From Chrysaora quinquecirrha (Eukaryota; Cnidaria; Scyphozoa; Semaeostomeae; Pelagiidae): a stretch of 64,000 bases of DNA. A model generated the notes under the pieces. The model was not told where the DNA came from. It saw only the letters and a program-made list of their open reading frames with translations, and did no database searches. The stretch is taken from the NCBI GenBank assembly GCA_014526335.1, contig JACTAT010000016.1, positions 5,321,172 through 5,385,171 of the forward strand, written 5' to 3'. Made by a program: the position numbers and the translations under genes. Shown one piece after another: positions 44,579 to 55,589 of this stretch (positions are counted from its first letter, which is position 1; each line of letters opens with the position of its first letter).

Positions 44579-45850
44579 ATGGACAATTACAGGCCAATCT
44601 CGGTTCTACCTGTCCTATCGAAAGTGCTAGAAAAGGTTGTTCATAAACAGCTGTACGATTACCTAGAAATTAACAATCTTCTTTCATCCAACCAATTTGG
44701 CTTTCGTCGATTGCGATCAACACAACATGCAGTTACGTATTTTTCAGACTTTGTCAGAAAACATATGGACAGTGGTGAACTCACCGGTGCAGTTTTGTTG
44801 ATCTTAAAAGGCGTTCGACACGGTGGACCACGGTCGTCTTCTATCCAAGCTTCCGAATTTCGGTATAAAAGAAAGAGAACTCTGTTGGTTTGAAAGTTAT
44901 TTATTCGATCGGAAACAGTTTGTATCCATGGAAAATTTCTCTTCAAATAAACAATCTGTCCTTTGCGGTGTGCCACAGGGTCAATACTCAGGCCGCTATT
45001 ATTTGTGCTACTGATAAATGACATTGATTCACAACTAAAACAATGCTCTATTTTATTGTATGCTGATGACACGGTTATCTATACTGCGGATAAAAGCGAC
45101 AAGGTTATCGAAGAAAGACTGAATACAGATCTCGCTAAAGTTGCAGAGTGGTTTTCTGAAAACAATCTTATCATCAATCTTAAAAAAGGGAAAACAGAGT
45201 ATGTTCTTTATGGGACCAAGCAAAGACTAGCCAAATCGTCGAAACTGGCTATTGATATTAATGGACAGGCCATTAATGAAACGGAAGTGTACGAATATCT
45301 AGGTGTCCTGATGGACAAAAGTCTAACTTACGCTGATCAGATTGAACGAGTGTGTAAAAAAGCCTCGTCCAGAGTAAAATTATTATCACGCATCCGCAAG
45401 AATATCAGCCCTTTTGTTGCCGAAACAATATACAAAGTAATGATAGAGCCAGTACTGTTCTATTGCAACAATGTGATGCTTGGGATTTCTGACACTGCAG
45501 CTGCAAAATTTCAGAAGATTCAGGACAGAGCACATAAAATTGTTTTTGTTAAAAAAGGGAAAAATAACGTCTGGAAAACAGTTAGTGAAAAGAGAAACAG
45601 ACTATGCGTACTGGAAGTGTTTAAATGCGTTAACGGAATAGCACCGATAAATTTCAATGAACACTTTCATAGACAATCTCATGAGAAGAACACAAGAGGA
45701 AACAAGTCACTTCTTAAAATACCTAGAGTACGAACTGAAGCAGGGCGTAAAACCTTTGCTTTCCAGGGTGCTCGCACATTCAATGAGCTTGATGCTGCAT
45801 TTAGGACAGAGACGTCCATCCTGAAATTCAAACAGATACTTAATAGCTGA
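44579..45850 (+). pseudogene. LINE reverse transcriptase, in broken frames
   Basis: Frames at 44579-44893, 44823-45014 and 44963-45850 together give the reverse-transcriptase blocks: NYRPISVLPVLSKVLEKVV, NQFGFRRLRST, the damaged LILKGVRHGG (normally the catalytic DLxKAFD block), CGVPQG, LLYADDTVIY (catalytic YADD) and the thumb with YLGVLMDKSLTY. The C-terminal domain runs to 45850. Two or more frameshifts split it. Confidence 0.85.
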
Positions 45851-46079
45851 TTTCAATATTGACTGATTTTAATGATAACTTTTACTACGATGTACATTTC
45901 TTTTAAAGATTTTAATAATATCTAAGCATGTAGGTCTAGGCTAGGTTTTTGTATTTTTTTCATATTTTGTTTACAGGTCCTTAATTGATAGCAGCCAACT
46001 CATTGGCTGAAATAAGTCTACCTGTATAAATATTGTATATTATTATTATTATTATTATTGATTCAGCTAGGAGATTCAG

Positions 46080-46570
46080 TAGACACTTGAAATTTCACAG
46101 AAAGCAGGTCATTGCAAATTGAAGAAATATCAAAACCAGTGTTAATGAATTCGTTAACTAAGGGAATCCTAAAAAGAGCAAGTAAGCGGGGGACGGTAGT
46201 TAGACACCTGAGTGTATTGTTGGCCATTAACATTCATGCTGTCTATTATACGTGGTGCTTATCGTCATATGGTATTCTCTTAAGAGAAGTTTATTAAAGG
46301 CCATAGTTCGGCCATACAATAAGGGCGTTATTTTGCTTGATCAGACACATTGCTTCCCAGTAGAACTGCTGAACATCTATTCAAACATAACGGGACCACT
46401 AACTTTTCTCAAGACAACTCTATTTCAAATACCAATAGCTTGTTTGCGTATTAATTCGTTAAAATTGTCATGTACAGCTATAAAATCTTGGCAAAATTGG
46501 AAACACCATGCTCTTGTCATGTTTCATCTTTAAAAATTCCAGCTTTACAATAACATACTTGGATTAATAA
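46080..46570. repeat. Duplicated host block B, copy 1
   Basis: Resembles 60700-61100 in order and orientation: CTGTCTATTA, ACTGCTGAACATC-type, CAAATACCAATA and AAATTGTCATGTACA landmarks. It is non-coding, between the LINE tail and the DIRS element. Confidence 0.55.
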
Positions 46571-46797
46571 ATCCTTAACTCCATCGGTTCCTACGCAGAC
46601 CAGAGATTATTTCAAATAATACACCCTTGGTTGGCAGTAAGGAGGTCGTATCATTACAAATACCAGCAATAAACATTAACAAAACAATTTAACCAATGAT
46701 GAGTATAATAGCATATATACATAAAACACTAAAGAACAGTTCAGCCGCCAATTGGGCGGCCTATTCCGCCAAAATACCTCCAAAATACCAACCAGGG

Positions 46798-47757
46798 TCA
46801 TGGAGACCAACTTGTAGCATCCTGAACGACTGTGCGCGCCAGAAGACTCGGAATGCCTGTTATTACCGAAGATTGAGTGCGAATGTAAGACTGGTAGCAA
46901 TCACTGGACCAGCGACCAAGAACTTTTATCAGCCAATCTGGGACATTAGCAGCAGCGGCGGTGGTTGCAGCGCCAATTCGAAAGCTGTGAGAACTGAAGT
47001 TGGATCCGACTGATGAGGGTAGAAGAGTGGTGAGAATCTTTGATAAGTTTTGCCTTGTCAAGAAAGAGCCATCAAGGAACGTGAAGAGGGGCATGTTTGG
47101 GGTGGAGCAGTTTCTTAGATGTTTAGATAGTGCTGTAAATGGACAGACGCTGGTTCCTGAAGCTGCCAGTTGAATTGTGTGACCGTCGCGGAACGGATCC
47201 GTTTTGGAAACTTTGAGGTTAAGTAAGGCGTAGGACTTGGAGAGAGAAACATCGCGGACAAGAAGAGTGGATACAGAATTGAATGTTGTTTGCGAAGGAC
47301 AGCAAAATTCAGATGAACGAAGAAACCCGAAAAAGGCACTGGTGAAAGCGGCCCAAAGCATCTGTTGGTCCTGTATGGCATATAATGACTCTCGGAGACG
47401 ATTTTTCAATAACTTCATAACATCCAAAGTGATAGGAAGACGTTTGGGTCTGACTGAACTACCCTTGATGCGTTTGACACCCCGAAATAGTAGGCGGAGG
47501 AGTGGCATCTGATCGAAATAAGACCGAAATCCAAGTTCAATGCTACGGTGACGGACTGCTGCGAGGTACGTTTGAATGGTGGAGTAGCTGAGGTTTTGTG
47601 CCAGGTGAGTAGTAAACAGACGTAGGGTTGATTCTTCTAATGGATACGGAGTAAAATGAAAGTGAAGACAGAATTCATTAAAGCAGCGCTGACCTTGGTT
47701 GTAAGTGCGACGGGTTGATTCAGAGAGTGATGAAATTTCGAGGAATTGAATTTCACG
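46798..47757 (-). CDS. DIRS tyrosine recombinase
   Basis: The frame is open from about 47757, overlapping the end of the reverse-transcriptase frame, although the first good Met lies at 47508. The region before it encodes the SAM-like core-binding domain (SESTRRTYNQGQRCFNEFC, STIQTYLAAVRHRS). The catalytic part holds FLRSSEF (Arg), a KTDPFRDG segment (candidate Lys), HSFRIGAATTAAA (His and Arg) and LGRWSSDCYQSYI (Tyr nucleophile). This is the R-K-HxxR-Y set of the family. It should cut and join the circular DNA intermediate. All catalytic residues appear present. Confidence 0.85.
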   Translation of the reverse strand, partial: REIQFLEISSLSESTRRTYNQGQRCFNEFCLHFHFTPYPLEESTLRLFTTHLAQNLSYSTIQTYLAAVRHRSIELGFRSYFDQMPLLRLLFRGVKRIKGSSVRPKRLPITLDVMKLLKNRLRESLYAIQDQQMLWAAFTSAFFGFLRSSEFCCPSQTTFNSVSTLLVRDVSLSKSYALLNLKVSKTDPFRDGHTIQLAASGTSVCPFTALSKHLRNCSTPNMPLFTFLDGSFLTRQNLSKILTTLLPSSVGSNFSSHSFRIGAATTAAAANVPDWLIKVLGRWSSDCYQSYIRTQSSVITGIPSLLARTVVQDATSWSP

Positions 47758-47759
47758 AT

Positions 47760-49526
47760 TTAAATCTGCCAGACTATGTCGGGGATGGCTGTGGGTAGAG
47801 GTTCTGCTTCTGGAGCAAGTTGTCTGAATTTCTCCATCTGAAAACGAGAGAGACTATCAGCTATTGAGTTGTTGATGCCGGGTAGGTGTTTGATGTTGAC
47901 GGTGAATTCGTGTTTTGCGGCGATGAAGAATAATTTTCGTAACAGGGCCATTATGAGTGGACATTTTGATGTATTTGAGGACCAGATATCAACTACGGCT
48001 TTGTTATCACAGTGAAAAAGAATTCGTTTCCTCGCGAGAGAATGCGGCCATAGGAGACAGGCAACATAGATCGGAAATAATTCCTTAAACTGAATAGAAT
48101 AATTGTGAAAATGATGGGGCCATTTTTCAGATGCCCACTGACCGTTATTATAAATACCAAAACCAATGTTTCCAGATGCGTCCGTGTATAAGGAGATGTC
48201 CGGGCTCAAGGTGACCTGGTTGTCTAAAATGCAGTATTTACCATTCCATGAAGGCAGAAACTCGAGCCACCATTTAATATCTGCTCTAGCCTCATTGTTC
48301 AGGGAAATGTGATGACCTAGTTTACTTACGGATGACGATAAATCAATTAATCTACGCAAAAAAGTACGACCGGACGGAATAACTTTCGAAGCAAAGGCAA
48401 GCTTGCCTATGAGGGATAATAAATCACGCTTCGTGCATTTTTTCTTGTCTATCCAGTTATTAACTAGGGAGAGCAGTGGGTTGAATTTATCTTCCGGTAA
48501 ACGCAATTGCATTAACGTCGAATCAATCTCAATCCCTAAATAAGTAAGGCAAGTTGTCGGACCTTCGGTCTTATCTAGTGCTAATGGGACACCAAGTTTG
48601 TTGAATAGAGTTATGGTTCTTTGGAGATCCGAAGCGCACGAGTTAGAACGCGGAGGGCCAGCAATGAAAAAATCGTCAAGATAATGAGTACTATAATTTA
48701 TTGAATAATTATGTTTCATAATCCAAGAAAGGATATCTGACAGTTGCGTAAATCTGTTCACTGACGAGCGTAGGCCAAAAGGCAGGCATAAATCAACAAA
48801 AAACAAATTCATAAATTTAAAACCAAGATAATGCCAATTAGAAGGATGAACAGGACAAATTCGAAAAGCACTTTTCACGTCTAATTTAGCCATGAGAGCT
48901 TCTTTTCCCAATTTCGAAATTATATTAACCGCTTGATCGAAGTTGTTGAAATTTACAGAGGACTCTTCATCACTGATAAAATCATTTATCGCGGAACCAT
49001 GGGGAGATGAAAGGTCTGTGATTGTCCGAAATTTTGATGAGTTTTTCTTTTGAACGGCACCAATGGGTGAAATTCTGAAGTATTCTAAAGGAGGAATGTC
49101 AAAAGGGCCAGCAATACGTTTTTCTTTTAACTCGGATATAATGTTATCAGCGATGTGAGGGCGATAAAGTAGTTCAGATTTGAGGTTGTTTGTGTCGTTA
49201 TGAAACTCAGGGCCTGAATAACCAATATCGAAACCAGATTTGAAATAGTTAATTAACTGTTTAGAAAATGCTTTATTTGGGTAATCAACAAGTTCAGTTT
49301 GTAAGGCGACAGTATCAACGGGTGTTGTTATTTTTGCTGGTAGGGGGTTGAATTCGTCTTGCAGGGCTTGAACAAGAGGATCCGGGGTGGTTGCCATCGC
49401 AGAACTTGCAAAGATGGGGGTTTTTGCAGTTAGAGACGGTGCAGCGGTTGTTGTTATTGTAATAGCGGCAGTATTCGTTGAAACGACGAAAATTATGTTG
49501 CGCAGAGAAAGGGCAGGCAGATGCAT
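47760..49526 (-). CDS. DIRS reverse transcriptase and RNase H
   Basis: A frame of 588 codons that overlaps gag by about 210 nt in another frame. Landmarks: YFRISPIGAVQKKNSSKFR, MAKLDVKSAFR (catalytic Asp), LPFGLRSSVNRF, THYLDDFFIAG (active site LDD), then RNase H with ISLYTDASG (Asp), LFPIYVACLLW (Glu), FHCDNKAVV (Asp) and the IADSLSRFQM end shared by DIRS and other tyrosine-recombinase elements. Uninterrupted. The first Met (49526) lies inside the overlap; the true start may be downstream or use frameshifting. Confidence 0.9.
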   Translation of the reverse strand: MHLPALSLRNIIFVVSTNTAAITITTTAAPSLTAKTPIFASSAMATTPDPLVQALQDEFNPLPAKITTPVDTVALQTELVDYPNKAFSKQLINYFKSGFDIGYSGPEFHNDTNNLKSELLYRPHIADNIISELKEKRIAGPFDIPPLEYFRISPIGAVQKKNSSKFRTITDLSSPHGSAINDFISDEESSVNFNNFDQAVNIISKLGKEALMAKLDVKSAFRICPVHPSNWHYLGFKFMNLFFVDLCLPFGLRSSVNRFTQLSDILSWIMKHNYSINYSTHYLDDFFIAGPPRSNSCASDLQRTITLFNKLGVPLALDKTEGPTTCLTYLGIEIDSTLMQLRLPEDKFNPLLSLVNNWIDKKKCTKRDLLSLIGKLAFASKVIPSGRTFLRRLIDLSSSVSKLGHHISLNNEARADIKWWLEFLPSWNGKYCILDNQVTLSPDISLYTDASGNIGFGIYNNGQWASEKWPHHFHNYSIQFKELFPIYVACLLWPHSLARKRILFHCDNKAVVDIWSSNTSKCPLIMALLRKLFFIAAKHEFTVNIKHLPGINNSIADSLSRFQMEKFRQLAPEAEPLPTAIPDIVWQI

Positions 49527-50697
49527 AATGACCAGGTTTAGAGCAAGTGTAGCAAATTTGCTGTTGGGTGTTAGAAGAGCAGCGAATGAATTTATTAAAG
49601 GCGTAGTCGTCGAAGCGAGCCCAAGATAGAGTTTTATTTAAAGCAGTGTTCATACGGAATGCTGTATCATAACGAAGCCAGGCTTGGGGAGGATATGAGC
49701 GCTGCAGGGTGCAGATCGCTTCTTGATAGACGAGCAATTCTGAGGCCAGGTGAGGATGGAAATGAACCATTCCCCTAACGAAAATATTCCAAGCTTCCAG
49801 CCATGAGTTAAAGTTGGCGATCTTTTTCGGCTGGTTGCGCATGGCAGTAAGGGCAAACGATTCATCCCCAGTTGCAGGGGGTTGGAGTTGGATTTCATAC
49901 CCCGAACTAGACGCGTAATCATACAGAGATGTTGGCAATAACGTGTTAAAATCAATGTAATCTTTATTCTCTAACGATTTCATAATCTTTACTGATAACG
50001 GAGGAAGGCTACATTGTGTTGAATAACTGAAAGGTTGTAACGTACCTGGATGAAACGGTTGAGGTTGAGCACTTGAAGGGTTGGGGGGTGACGCAATTGA
50101 TGCAGCGGTGACTTGTGTTGAGGTGGCTTGGCCAAGGTTGATAAAGGATGGTGCTGATGTCGTTGTGACTATAGATGAAGCAGGAGACAGGGCAGCTTGA
50201 GAACTGAATGAAGTTTCATGAGGGCGATTATTACCAATTTCTTCCCGGATAATACTGCGTAGCATTTCCACCGTAAAAGGCTTGTTTGACTCTGTCGATC
50301 CCGCAGCTGCGGGTGGTTGATTGCAGGTGATATCTCCAGGTTGTGAGGCAAGATTATTAGCATCCGAAGATGACCTATTGCTAGGGTGAAGGAAGGCATA
50401 AAGCCGAAGAGCCAAGGATTCTTTCTTTCCTAAAATTGATAATTTATAGGTTGAACAACGGGACTTCAAGGCATTTTTCGTCATTCTCTGTAAATCTTGT
50501 AGAGTCAGCTTTCGATCTCTTTCCATTTGTGCGTTAGTACGATCCATATTTCCAATAACAATGATGAAAACGTAGTAAAACTGTAAGTTAGGACGAAATA
50601 ACTTTATGCTCAGAAAACGTGACTGAATAGAACAGCGACTGAAAGAGGAATGATGATGCAGGACGGAGGTATGTTGACGAGCCCCGATGACAAGCAT
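49315..50697 (-). CDS. DIRS gag-like protein
   Basis: A frame of 460 codons. A SAP-like N-terminal segment (LQRMTKNALKSRCSTYKLS) is followed by a Pro/Ser/Thr-rich linker (about residues 165-225), a capsid-like helical region (FNSWLEAWNIFVRGMVHFHP) and two C-terminal zinc-binding parts: CYTCSKPGHYASAC (CCHC) and CRYYNNNNRC...CKNPHLCKFC. The ATG at 50697 is first in frame; a second Met (50550, MDRTNAQMERDRK) is a realistic alternative because the preceding residues look like leader sequence. Confidence 0.8.
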   Translation of the reverse strand: MLVIGARQHTSVLHHHSSFSRCSIQSRFLSIKLFRPNLQFYYVFIIVIGNMDRTNAQMERDRKLTLQDLQRMTKNALKSRCSTYKLSILGKKESLALRLYAFLHPSNRSSSDANNLASQPGDITCNQPPAAAGSTESNKPFTVEMLRSIIREEIGNNRPHETSFSSQAALSPASSIVTTTSAPSFINLGQATSTQVTAASIASPPNPSSAQPQPFHPGTLQPFSYSTQCSLPPLSVKIMKSLENKDYIDFNTLLPTSLYDYASSSGYEIQLQPPATGDESFALTAMRNQPKKIANFNSWLEAWNIFVRGMVHFHPHLASELLVYQEAICTLQRSYPPQAWLRYDTAFRMNTALNKTLSWARFDDYAFNKFIRCSSNTQQQICYTCSKPGHYASACPFSAQHNFRRFNEYCRYYNNNNRCTVSNCKNPHLCKFCDGNHPGSSCSSPARRIQPPTSKNNNTR

Positions 50698-50879
50698 CAG
50701 TAGACGGGGGGCGTATACACCTCGGCGTTAAGCTACATTAACATGGTTAATGTCCGATTCTCGCCTAACTCAATGTTTGGGCAACTGATAATATCAAATT
50801 TCCAGGAACGAGTTTGAGAGGGATTAGGCGACTTTGAGCTAGTAGCATTAGCAAGGGTAACATCTCATAAGTTGTAAGG

Positions 50880-51500
50880 CGTTCTTTCTACGTTTTGTAA
50901 AAATACTCTGTAGATTTTCTGTCCAATTGATTGTTATTTTCCTACTGATTGCATTTATTGTCATTGTCATATTCATATTTATATAGGTGCTTGTTAGCAA
51001 TGCTGTGTCTTTTTCTTATACTGTGAATCATTCGAAACAGCTATTGTAGATAAATTTTCCTTAGTTTTTGTAAATAACATTTTCATCAGAAGCAATCTAA
51101 TTCATTTTTCCTTGTCTTTTTTCAGATTCTTTTCTAGGTAAGTGTGCATTTTTATCAAATTTCTTGAATTAATAAAAAGTTTTCTTAAGTAGGCTTTTAC
51201 AAAAAAAGCAATAACAGGTTTTCTGACTTATTCTTCGATTGTTTATGCTAAAAGGTAACTTGCTGTTTAAACTCACAAACCTATTGTCGAGAGAAAATCA
51301 TTTCTGGTGAACTTCATTTTTGTATTCCTTGTACTTCCATATCGTGATAAATTTTGATAAGGTAAGGATACGAAATGTGTGAAGAATATGACGGATGTAT
51401 CATTTATTGATATTAGCATTGGTATTCATATTCATTTTGACATATCATATTCATTATTATTATTTTTGTGCACTCCCAATGTTTATTACAGCAGTTTTGA
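50880..51500. repeat. Duplicated host block C, copy 1
   Basis: Resembles 61430-62095 in order and orientation, from CATTTATTGTCATTGTCAT-type sequence through a TTTTTTTCAG-exon-GTAAGT micro-exon candidate to TTATTATTTTTGTGCACTCCCA. It resumes directly after the DIRS insertion. Confidence 0.55.
51126..51137 (+). other. Candidate 12-nt micro-exon
   Basis: A strong acceptor (CTTTTTTCAG) and a perfect donor (GTAAGTG) bracket 12 nt. The duplicate block at 61719-61733 has the same arrangement with 15 nt. Both lengths are multiples of three. If phase 1, like the HEPN-NACHT micro-exons, it would add four residues (DSFL). No flanking coding exons were found, so this may be a relic. Confidence 0.3.
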
Positions 51501-52763
51501 AAATAGTAAGGATACAAGAATTAGATTATTGTTTAAGATGCTGAGATTGACTCTGGTATTGATACATTTCTTCACAATTGATATTTTTTTATATTCATTT
51601 TTATATTTTTGTTATGTGTACATATTGATTTAACCTGCTGTGTTACAATGGAAATTATGTACTTCCAGAAATTTAATACAGAGCCTAAGCCTACCTATAC
51701 AGCTAATCGTGGAGATTTTCGCTGCATCTTTTTTCCTTGGAAAGGATGGTTTTGGTAATATTTAGTTATTTTCAAATGTTGTTTTTACCAGTTGTTTGGG
51801 ATTTTCTTTTTGATTTCATTTCATTCGATTTGAAATAGCCTTACCCATACCTGCGAAAGCAAAGCTTTTAAAGCTGATGGGCACCTTTATTCTTGTGAAG
51901 GTTGTGCAACGTTTGTCTGTAATTTTATTTTAGATAGCTACTCTTGTTTCATGACTATGCTTGTTTCAATAAGTGTTTAAAATGTTCCATACCCTTCATG
52001 AAAGCTGCAAACTTCCCTTTACTCGTGTTGATGCGCGTCAGATGGAATGCCGTCTTTTTCACCATCAGTCATTCAATGTTGTTGTTTACCTGTGTCAATG
52101 ATTGATTCATTTCGTAGCTTTACAACTTTTTCTCACTGCGGAATTTTTGCCTGCCTGAAACGAATCATAATTAGTTGAGGAGACGCCTAGAAAATTCAAT
52201 TGTTACATCTTTTATTTTTTATCCCCACCCTTGCAATATATTTATTACTTATTTCTCTCTAGTGTAGCAGATCTGCTTTTACGGCTTGAATTTTCTTCAG
52301 TCCAAATCTTTAACTCTAGACCTGAGCAAATGAGTTTTCTGCCATGTTTTCTTAAGTTATTATTGAGGTTTTGTTGTGCTATGCAGATGATTTTCTGCCT
52401 GCTACTATATCATACGCTTCCTTTTATTTAGTTTGCGCCAGCTGAACAAGACTGTCACAGGTCAGCCATTTTTTGAGGCGTTTCTTGTGCATTCTTCAAC
52501 ATTATTTCACTACGCCAAAGGATCAACTTGCATAACTACTATTTTTCTTTCCCAAATCAGATATCTGTTTTCGTTCTTAAAATGTTTTGATTTTTTTCTT
52601 TTTTGCCTTACTGCTCGCAAGATTTTCTACACACTATGAAATACTTATTATATTGAATTTTCTGCCTATTGTGGATCTATTTTTCCCTCAACCCTAGACT
52701 CATTACATGAGTCCCACACTTTGCAAACAGCATCTGCAGCAACAGGAATAACCATTTACAATT
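51501..52763. other. Non-coding stretch; nothing recognised
   Basis: T-rich with short frames only. 53860-54489 and 54991-55589 are similar, apart from a C-run hairpin at 53864-53885 (TTAGGGGC against GCCCC-run-TAA). Confidence 0.5.
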
Positions 52764-53330
52764 TCAATTCAATTCAATTCAATTTTCATCCACCATTGAA
52801 GGTCCTAATAACATTAAATACATACTATTACTAATAATAGTGTATCTAGTGTTACAATGTAAGTAAAAGAAATTAGAATAAAACTATTATATTAAAAAAG
52901 AAAAATAACCGTTCACTAATTTTAATTACATTGCATAACTAGTTTGTTCTTTACTTATTTCAACTTTTATTATTTCTCATATATTCCGATTTGTAAACAA
53001 ATTCTGCAAAACTATTTAATTCATTTACTCTTTCTGGGTTGTTTAAAATGTCTTTTAATATTCTAATTTTTTTCATCTTCAGAGCTATTTGCAATTATTT
53101 GTAGTGAAGAATCATGTTTTCTAAAAATGTCCAGCCTAAGATGTTCATTAAATGAACAGTCAAATATGAAATGCAGTTCAGTTTACATTAAAAATTGAAT
53201 TGGATGGATGGCCTGCTCAGATATTCGGTTTCTGTCCAGGTTTTTATTTGGAAGTTGATGAGTCATAGTTCTGAGCAACCAATCTATATCGGATATGCCT
53301 AAAACTACGACACGTCGAATAAATCTACCT
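52764..53330 (-). mobile_element. 3' end of a LINE with (AATTG)n tail
   Basis: On minus, 53330 to about 52990 translates, with breaks, to a reverse-transcriptase C-terminal region (RFIRRVVVLGISDIDWLL; FDCSFNEHLRLDIF; NNPERVNELNSFAEFVY). It is followed by a 3' UTR and a short AATTG-type tandem tail at 52764-52785 on +. Clade not fixed. It is 5' truncated and degenerate. Confidence 0.5.
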
Positions 53331-53504
53331 CGGCGCATATTTTTGTTTCTAAAATGCCAGATTCTCTACTGTGCTAGTTCTTCAAAAGATTTCTGTTACG
53401 TTATGAACATTTTGAAGATTTGCTTCTTTAGCACATCATTTGCATGTTTTGTCCGGGAAAGTTTAGATTGTATCTCATATGTAAATCTATTTCTTAGGGT
53501 GTTT

Positions 53505-53850
53505 GAAGAGAGAGCCCTTAATAACGCCTCTTACAAACCCCTTGCTTGGTTGCGTTACATAGACGATTTTTTTATTTTGAATCATGGGGAAGACAAACTC
53601 ACAGACTTCATATCTACCCTCAATAAAATGCTTCCCAGCATGAAATTAACTAATCATATCTTCACTAACTCCACACACTTTCTCCAAACAATTCCTTCTC
53701 TAAAGATGTCTATGCCAAAGCTGCAGACACCCATCAGTTCTTGCTCAGCGCGTCAGCCCATCCAAATTACCCAAGCGTTCCATTCCATACAGTCTTGCCC
53801 TCCAACTGCCACGCATTTGCTCTGGCAAAGACATACCAGTAAATACCCTA
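53505..53850 (+). pseudogene. Penelope-like element reverse-transcriptase fragment
   Basis: Within the frame 53295-53861, residues from about 70 on read KPLAWLRYIDDFFILNHGE and LTDFISTLNKMLPSMKL, the catalytic DD region and following block of Penelope-like reverse transcriptases. After FLQTIPSLK the reading shifts frame, and the family motif HQFLLSASAHPNYP continues in another frame (about 53731-53772). No GIY-YIG endonuclease follows. A dead fragment. Confidence 0.7.
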
Positions 53851-54489
53851 TTTCACATTAGGGGCATTTTTGCCCCCCCCCCCTAATGAACAATCAGTTG
53901 TAACAGCTAAGCAGTATAACTTTTAGTGGTTGAAAACGACTAACTTTTACTCAAGTTTAATACTCCACAAGTTAACGCAATCGTTGTAACAATTAATAAA
54001 GTCACGTGACCATACAAGACCCATATTTGGACAGCAGTCACAAGAGAATACGCTAATAAGCTAATTATTCTTTGATTATCTTGACAATCTGTATATAAAA
54101 AACATCAAACATTCCAAATGATATTTGATTTGCTCACATTATTTGTATTTCAATATTTTATATAACTGTCAAGTCATACATTTTGATGACGTCATAATTC
54201 TAAGAAAAATTGTCAAAATGTTAAAAATTTGTATTTTCGTTTAGAAAAGACACCAGGCAACTTAAATATGTAAAATAATGGTACATCAATTGCTTATTTC
54301 AAAACAATAATGAGCTATGATCTCTAGCATACTTAGCGTCTCGTGGAGAAATGTAATTTCATAGCAGAATTTGGCAAAATGTTTAACCTTTTAAGAGGCA
54401 TGGTAGCAGATCTGCTTCATATGACGTGAGGGGCTCCCACCTTTACAGCAGTAATTCAAATTTCTCTGTCATGAACTTAGACTTATTAC

Positions 54490-54990
54490 TTTAGTCCCAG
54501 TTATCGCTTATCAGACCAAGACTAATAACCAAACCGAGGTCGTTCAAACTGGGACTCATAATATAACGGCATTCTTTCTGGACTGGCCCGCGCCAAAAAG
54601 TTGGCGCGTATTGAAACGAGGCTGGTTCATTGTATCCTCACAGCAGAACAGCCAAACATACGAGCCCTTTTCGGCAGCCGTTTTAGTACTAAATCATGCA
54701 AAAAGTTTTGAACGAATATCAAAAAAGCTGGGTTGGTAAGAGCTTTCTGCAAAACAAATAGTAAGTTAAATTTTAGGACATAGAAACATTGTTTTTCACG
54801 GCGTTTTAGACCCAGCAGATTTAGGCCATTGCAACCACTTACCATTGACATCACTGTAACCATGGTAATATGAGAACGAGGCAGAAAGCGTAAGTCCAGA
54901 AAGATAACGGTTCGATTATGAGTCGTAGTTTGAGCGTCCTAGCATTCAAGCATTCGTTTCAATAGCGATAACTACGACTCAGGTAATCAG
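54490..54990. mobile_element. Imperfect inverted-repeat element
   Basis: Left arm 54495-54587 (CAGTTATCGCT, TCGTTCAAACTGGGACTCAT, TTTCTGGAC) pairs with right arm about 54895-54985 (GTCCAGAAAGATAACGG, ATTATGAGTCGTAGTTTGAG, AGCGATAACTACGACTC). Each arm also has its own small inverted motif. It is non-coding. Confidence 0.5.
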
Positions 54991-55589
54991 TCTATCATGA
55001 GCTCGTCATTTCTCAATTTACTGCGCCATTTTGGCCTGAGTCCCACAAAAAAAGTTTTACTTTCTTGAAGCTAAAGACCTAAGGGTAGTAGAGTAGATGC
55101 TTATTCAGCAGCAATGATGTTGTTTTTTCATATGGTCATACTAACATCTGAATTTAGTTAAGGCAGTAGCTGCCAGAACGAATTATCCATTTGGGGGAAT
55201 AAATTATTAAAAATCGCACGTACCCCCCAGACACAAATTTTTCAATGAATTTATGCTATTGACACCGATGTCTAATTATCCTGAAAGTTTTCAAAAAAAT
55301 TAATAAATATTGCTAAGTGTAATTTGTCTATGATATCAAGACCTTTTGAACTACTTTGGAGTTGGATAACTACAAAATACCGCTCTTCTGACGAAAAAGC
55401 CATTTTTTCTAAAAACCTCGAAAAACCTGTTGCCTCGAAAACTTGTCACGTGACTCATTAAAATCCAAAGGCATATTTAGAATCTCCCTGAGGTCTTGAT
55501 ACTTTGTAGCAAGTTTGATTACTGTAGCTGTAAGATGCACTGAGAAAATTAGGGACCCCCATACAAAATCAACTAAAAAATACTCCATG

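Larger units (their letters stand above)
42250..46060 (+). mobile_element. CR1/L2-like LINE, degraded
   Basis: A non-LTR retrotransposon on +. Its coding parts run from 42468 to 45850: zinc-finger N-terminus, apurinic endonuclease, reverse transcriptase. The 3' end is marked by the sequence GGTCCTTAATTGATAGCAGC and an (ATT)n tail at 46040-46060, which also ends the truncated copy at 22940-23050. A microsatellite tail in place of poly(A) fits the CR1/L2 group. At least four frame breaks make it inactive. The 5' boundary is approximate. Confidence 0.85.
46570..50870 (-). mobile_element. DIRS-type tyrosine-recombinase retrotransposon
   Basis: Three long minus-strand frames lie end to end: gag (49315-50697), reverse transcriptase plus RNase H (47760-49526) and tyrosine recombinase (about 46798-47757). 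They overlap and none is interrupted, so the copy may be competent. There is no integrase or protease, as expected for DIRS/Ngaro elements, which insert by a tyrosine recombinase. No methyltransferase or SGNH hydrolase was seen. I could not resolve inverted or split direct terminal repeats. The outer limits are set by where the duplicated host sequence stops and resumes. Confidence 0.85.
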
